Source of the DNA: Compostimonas suwonensis
Lineage (GTDB): Bacteria; Actinomycetota; Actinomycetes; Actinomycetales; Microbacteriaceae
Direction of reading: 5' to 3'
NCBI RefSeq assembly: GCF_002797855.1
Contig: NZ_PGFB01000007.1
Span: 1 to 64,000, forward strand
DNA length: 64,000 nt
A program made the translations under genes and the position numbers. The notes under the pieces were generated by a model that saw nothing but the letters and a program-made list of their open reading frames with translations, made no database searches and had not been told where the DNA came from. Shown here one piece after another: positions 60,771 to 64,000 of the stretch (its first letter is position 1; the number at the start of each line of letters is the position of its first letter).

Positions 60771-61484
60771 CTAGCGTTCGCCGCCGCGCACCTCGGACTC
60801 GACGGAGGCGGGGTCGATCTTCCAGGGCGTGCCGTGGCCGGGCAGCACCCAGCTCGCCGTCACGCCGGCGAGCCTGCCGAGCGAGTCGAGGGCGAGAGCC
60901 GGATCGTCGGTGAACGGCGCCGGCTGCGGTCCGGTCGTGCCCGTGAGAACATGGCGCGTCGTGAGGGCGTCGCCGACGAAGACCGCGTCGGCGACCGGCA
61001 CGTGCACGGCGATGCTGCCCGGGGAGTGGCCCGGCATCCCGATCACAACGGGCGAGCCCGGCAGCGGCAGCACATCGCCGTCGGCCACCTCCCGCACCTC
61101 GGTGAGATACCTCGTGCGCAGGCCGCCCTTGCGCAGCGAGTAGCCGAAGAAGGCGAGCGTCGCGCCGAGCCTCATCCTCCCGATCTCCGTCTTGGGCTTG
61201 TCGCCGCCCTTCGCCCGGTCGGAGTCGGCGGCGTGCACGTAGACGGGAACGCCCTTCTCCCGGCGCAGGCGCTCGGCGAACCCCAGATGGTCGCTGTCTC
61301 CGTGGGTCAGGATGACGCCGCGCACGTCGTCCAGACTGCGACCCATCGCGGCCAGCTCGCGGTTCAGGTCTTTCCAGTGACCGGCGAGACCGGCGTCGAT
61401 CACGGTGACCCCCTCATCCGTCTCGACGAGGTAGGCCGCGACGATGTCGTTGCCGATGCGGTGCAGGTGCGGGCCGAGCTTCAT
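60771..61484 (-). CDS. MBL-fold metallo-hydrolase
   Basis: 237 residues. Metal-binding motif ILTHGDSDHLGF, where the second His of the usual HxHxDH is Asp; GHSPGSIAVHVP, FVGDALTTRH and LPGHGTPW supply the others. Small hydrolases of this type act on thioesters, lactones or similar. ATG 61484. Divergent from a TetR gene across a perfect 25-bp palindrome, so its expression is likely inducible. Substrate unknown. Confidence 0.87.
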   Translation of the reverse strand: MKLGPHLHRIGNDIVAAYLVETDEGVTVIDAGLAGHWKDLNRELAAMGRSLDDVRGVILTHGDSDHLGFAERLRREKGVPVYVHAADSDRAKGGDKPKTEIGRMRLGATLAFFGYSLRKGGLRTRYLTEVREVADGDVLPLPGSPVVIGMPGHSPGSIAVHVPVADAVFVGDALTTRHVLTGTTGPQPAPFTDDPALALDSLGRLAGVTASWVLPGHGTPWKIDPASVESEVRGGER

Positions 61485-61547
61485 GGGGTTCTCCTTCTCG
61501 CGGTCATACCCTCTCGCGGGCGTGGACAAGGCTACGATACGTAGCTA

Positions 61548-61572
61548 TGATGGCTATTGTCAATAGCCATCA
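61548..61572. promoter_or_regulatory. 25-bp palindromic TetR operator
   Basis: Arms TGATGGCTATTG and CAATAGCCATCA around a single T, perfect over 12 bases, between the MBL gene and the TetR gene. A second, shorter dyad GCTACG-ATA-CGTAGC lies at 61531-61545. The first is a strong operator candidate for the adjacent regulator. Confidence 0.75.
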
Positions 61573-61595
61573 CGTCGATGCCCCAGGAGTTCCGG

Positions 61596-62120
61596 ATGCC
61601 CACACCAGACCGCACCTCGCTCGACGCCATCGTGACCGCCGGCCGCGACATCCTCGAGTCGAACGGGCCGGCAGGCCTCACCATGCAGGCCGTCGCCGTG
61701 CGCGTGGGCGTCAAGGCTCCCTCTCTCTACAAGCGCGTGAAAGACCGGAACGCCCTGCTGCGCCTCGTCGCCGACGCCACGGTCGACGACCTCGCCGCAC
61801 GCCTGACCGGGAGCGGCGGGCTCCCGGAGCTTGCGCGAACGTTCCGGGCGTTCGCGAGGGAGCGGCCCGAGGCCTTCCGCGTGATGTTCTCCGGCGACGC
61901 CTCCCCCGACGCCCTCGCCCGGGTGAGCGCCCCCGTGCTGCGCCTCGCGGGCGAGCTCGTCGGCGAGCACGACGCGCTCTCGGCCGCGCGACTCATCACC
62001 GCCTGGGCCAGCGGCTTCATCACCATGGAGCTGGCCGGCGCCTTCCAGCTCGGCGGCTCCATCGACGAGGCCTTCGAGTTCGGCCTCGAACGGCTCGCGC
62101 GGGCACTGTCGACATCTTGA
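61596..62120 (+). CDS. TetR-family regulator of the divergent MBL gene
   Basis: 174 residues. HTH (about 8-52): GLTMQAVAVRVGVKAPSLYK, then a short TetR_C_13-like (WHG-type) effector domain ending with FITMELAGAFQLGGSIDEAF. ATG 61596 has AGGAG seven bases before; the upstream in-frame ATG codons lie in the operator. It should repress itself and the MBL-fold hydrolase. Confidence 0.87.
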   Translation: MPTPDRTSLDAIVTAGRDILESNGPAGLTMQAVAVRVGVKAPSLYKRVKDRNALLRLVADATVDDLAARLTGSGGLPELARTFRAFARERPEAFRVMFSGDASPDALARVSAPVLRLAGELVGEHDALSAARLITAWASGFITMELAGAFQLGGSIDEAFEFGLERLARALSTS

Positions 62121-62152
62121 GCCGATCGATCACACTGGATCGGGGAACGGTC

Positions 62153-62755
62153 TTAGAGACCGCGCACGGCCGCGAGAACCAGCGTGCGTGCGACATCCTT
62201 CTCGTGGGGCACGGCGTCGAGCCCCTGGAAGCACGCGAAGAAGGCCTGCTGGAACGCGGCACCCACGAGCAGGCGGGCGATCGAGCCCGTGTCGGCGTCG
62301 TGCGGCAGCCGGCCGAGTTCGACCTCGTCGTCGAGGTAGCTCTGGACGATGAGCACCGGCGCCTCGGGCCCGCCCCCGTGGGCCGTCACCCCGGAGCGGT
62401 GGGCCGCGAGCAGCGCCGGGGTGCCGAAGATCGAGGCGGCCATCGGGAACGACCGCACGTAGAAGGCGAGCAGCTGCTCGACGAGGAGGGTCAGGTTGGC
62501 GGCGACGGTGGCGGCACCGACGAGCTCGGCGGGCAGCTGCAGCTGCGGCATCCGCTCTTCGAGCACTCGCATGAAGAGGTCCTGCTTGTCGGCGAAGTGC
62601 TTGTAGAGCATCGGCTCGGAGTACCCCGCGACCTGCGCGATCTGCTTGGTCGTCGTCGCCGCGATGCCCTTCTCGCGCATGACGGCGGCCGCGGCGTCGA
62701 GGATGCGGTCGCGCGCGCCGCGAGTCGGTTCCTGCGAGCTGAGCGTGGATTCCAT
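62153..62755 (-). CDS. TetR-family transcriptional regulator
   Basis: 200 residues. HTH (about 15-62): ILDAAAAVMREKGIAATTTK, QIAQVAGYSEPMLYKHFADK; C-terminal ligand domain with a large hydrophobic helix (QLLAFYVRSFPMAASIFGTP). ATG 62755. Two 16-bp operators lie between it and the divergent NAD(P)-binding gene, which is probably its target. It converges with the other TetR gene, 32 bases apart. Confidence 0.88.
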   Translation of the reverse strand: MESTLSSQEPTRGARDRILDAAAAVMREKGIAATTTKQIAQVAGYSEPMLYKHFADKQDLFMRVLEERMPQLQLPAELVGAATVAANLTLLVEQLLAFYVRSFPMAASIFGTPALLAAHRSGVTAHGGGPEAPVLIVQSYLDDEVELGRLPHDADTGSIARLLVGAAFQQAFFACFQGLDAVPHEKDVARTLVLAAVRGL

Positions 62756-62771
62756 GGCGCCCCCTTGACGG

Positions 62772-62813
62772 GTTAGTGAACACTAACAATACTAGTGGTT
62801 AGCGAACACTAAC
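62772..62813. promoter_or_regulatory. pair of 16-bp TetR operators
   Basis: GTTAGTGAACACTAAC (62772-62787) and GTTAGCGAACACTAAC (62798-62813), centres 26 bases apart. This is the common actinobacterial pattern for TetR regulators of oxidoreductase genes. Located between the TetR and NmrA-like genes. Confidence 0.75.
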
Positions 62814-62871
62814 CACAGGCGGTCGTGATCGGGAGCAGTCGCGAGACAGGCCGGTAGAGCAGGAGGCAGTC

Positions 62872-63507
62872 ATGAAGATCGCAGTCATCGGGGCAACGGG
62901 AGGCACCGGCATCCAGATCGTCGAGCGTGCCGTCGCGCGCGGCCACGAGGTCACGGCCGTCGTGCGCGATCCCGCGAAACTCGCCGCGCTCACGGGCGCG
63001 CGGGTCGAGGTGGCGCGGGCCGATGCGCGGGACGCCGAGGCCCAGGCCAGAGCCTTCAGCGGCTCCGATGTCGTGATCTCTGCCATCGGCGCCCCGCCCG
63101 GGAAGGACGCCGATCACACCATCCTCCGCGACGGCATCCGAGCGGCCCTCGCCGCGATGGACGCCGCCGGCGTGCGCCGCCTCATCGCCGTGAGCGGCAG
63201 CGGCCACAGCACCGACGGCGACGGCGTGTTCATGCGCTACATCACGAAGCCGATCGTGCAGGCGATCCTGAAAGACACCTTCACCGACATGAAGGCCATG
63301 GAGGCCCTCATCCGCGCGAGCGACGTCGAGTGGACGATCGTGCGGCCGCCGCAGCTGACCGACAGGCCCCCGCGCGGCCGATACCGTTCGCGCATCACCG
63401 TCAACCCGCCCGGTGCCCGGATCACGCGCGCCGACCTCGCCGACGCGATCCTCGACGCCCTCGCGAGGGAGGACACCCGCGACGCGGTGCTCGCAGTCGC
63501 GAACTGA
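62872..63507 (+). CDS. NAD(P)H-binding protein, NmrA/atypical SDR type
   Basis: 211 residues. N-terminal IAVIGATGGTGIQIVERAVA gives the GATGGTG dinucleotide motif of atypical SDRs; DVVISAIGAP and RRLIAVSGSGHS follow, and WTIVRPPQLTD. The Tyr-x3-Lys pair of classical SDRs is not obvious, suggesting a NAD(P)-sensing or reductase role as in NmrA or BVR-B-like proteins. ATG 62872, and AGGAGG upstream. Probably repressed by the divergent TetR protein. Confidence 0.85.
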   Translation: MKIAVIGATGGTGIQIVERAVARGHEVTAVVRDPAKLAALTGARVEVARADARDAEAQARAFSGSDVVISAIGAPPGKDADHTILRDGIRAALAAMDAAGVRRLIAVSGSGHSTDGDGVFMRYITKPIVQAILKDTFTDMKAMEALIRASDVEWTIVRPPQLTDRPPRGRYRSRITVNPPGARITRADLADAILDALAREDTRDAVLAVAN

Positions 63508-63536
63508 GGCGGGCAGCTCGTCACACGGGCGAACTG

Positions 63537-63980
63537 CTATCTCAGGTGCTCGCCCAGCGAGTCGAGCGCCTGCTGCCAGCCGTCGTAGAAGCTCCTGTCG
63601 CCCTTCCTCCCCGCGACGCCGCGCAGATCGAAGATCATGCGCGTGCCGCCGTCGAGCCGCTCGAGGGTGATCGTGACCACCGGGCTGTCGTCCGGGTCGC
63701 CGTCGGGATAGCCCCAGGTGAACACGAGGCGCTCGAACGGCGAGACCTCGCGATAGACGCCCGCCGCGACGAACCGGTCGCCGGTGACGTCGTCCACCAT
63801 CGTGTAGGTGTACCGGCCGCCCACGCGTGCGTCGATCCGCACGGTCTCGCGAGGCGTGCTCATCCCCCGCGGATGCCACCACTGCGCCGCGGAGTCGGGG
63901 GTCAACCACGCCTCCCAGATCTCCTCCGAACTCGCGTCGAAGGTGCGGGCGAGCGTGAAGCCCGTGGACGCGTCGATCAT
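63537..63980 (-). CDS. SRPBCC/AHSA1-like domain protein
   Basis: 147 residues. A START-like ligand cavity fold: FTLARTFDASSEEIWEAWL, AQWWHPRGM, VGGRYTYTMVDD and the end FYDGWQQALDSLGEHLR are AHSA1-family marks. Often paired with an ArsR regulator lying upstream; that region is beyond the window edge. ATG 63980 has GGAGGG nearby. Ligand unknown. Confidence 0.87.
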   Translation of the reverse strand: MIDASTGFTLARTFDASSEEIWEAWLTPDSAAQWWHPRGMSTPRETVRIDARVGGRYTYTMVDDVTGDRFVAAGVYREVSPFERLVFTWGYPDGDPDDSPVVTITLERLDGGTRMIFDLRGVAGRKGDRSFYDGWQQALDSLGEHLR

Positions 63981-64000
63981 CGTTGCCCTCCTTCACCGGT

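Overview
The window is high-GC, densely coded DNA with many GTG starts and overlapping stop/start codons. Gene content (mycofactocin cluster, DUF222/HNH nuclease, LPXTG and LAXTG wall-anchored proteins, KTSC protein, split LigD parts) points to an actinobacterium, most likely a member of the Microbacteriaceae; the family placement is inference. No rRNA, tRNA, IS element, CRISPR array or replication origin was seen.

Region 1 (1-9.0 kb): a MetQ-MetN-MetI importer (443-3343), an 810-bp non-coding block with three repeat families and a 28-bp-arm inverted repeat, two flavin monooxygenases of the DszC and DszA/NtaA type on the minus strand (4154-6909), then a dihydrolipoyl dehydrogenase and a small GNAT protein. 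The first part reads as sulfur or methionine acquisition.

Region 2 (9.1-25.8 kb): a complete mycofactocin locus. mftA, mftB and mftC are at the head of a minus-strand operon and mftD, mftE and mftF at its tail. Between them lie six mycofactocin-type SDR dehydrogenases plus a MoxR AAA+ ATPase and a VWA protein. Divergent from mftA are mftR (TetR) and a GMC dehydrogenase (MftG) fused in frame to a complete NAD(P)HX epimerase (NnrE). The same dyad occurs in the mftA/mftR gap and upstream of mftD, and is a likely MftR operator. MftB, MftC and MftD carry long low-complexity tails; that of MftC ends in two CGC motifs.

Region 3 (25.8-44.3 kb): mixed housekeeping and surface genes. These are a DUF6194 protein divergent from a double-MerR regulator, DUF805 and other membrane proteins, a lytic-transglycosylase-like protein with a structured leader, an SDR, a ferredoxin-reductase-type flavoprotein, a DUF732 lipoprotein, two sortase-anchored proteins (SGNH hydrolase, ThuA-like), a GntR regulator, a DUF222/HNH protein, an ATP-dependent DNA ligase with a KTSC gene facing a LigD-type polymerase, an FMO-like flavoprotein and a TetR regulator.

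Region 4 (44.4-60.0 kb): carbon catabolism. A four-gene oxidoreductase operon (Ldh-type, Fe-ADH, ALDH, Gfo/Idh) is divergent from an IclR regulator. A LacI-controlled operon follows with three matching operators: an enolase-superfamily enzyme, a signal-less sugar-binding-fold protein, a lipoprotein binding protein and two permeases, without an ATPase. Next come an IclR regulator and a two-gene carboxylate reductase of the GriC/GriD type.

Region 5 (60.0-64.0 kb): a membrane protein, an MBL-fold hydrolase divergent from a TetR gene over a 25-bp palindrome, a second TetR gene divergent from an NAD(P)-binding protein over two 16-bp operators, and a SRPBCC protein at the edge. Short tandem repeats recur at or just after stop codons throughout the window.
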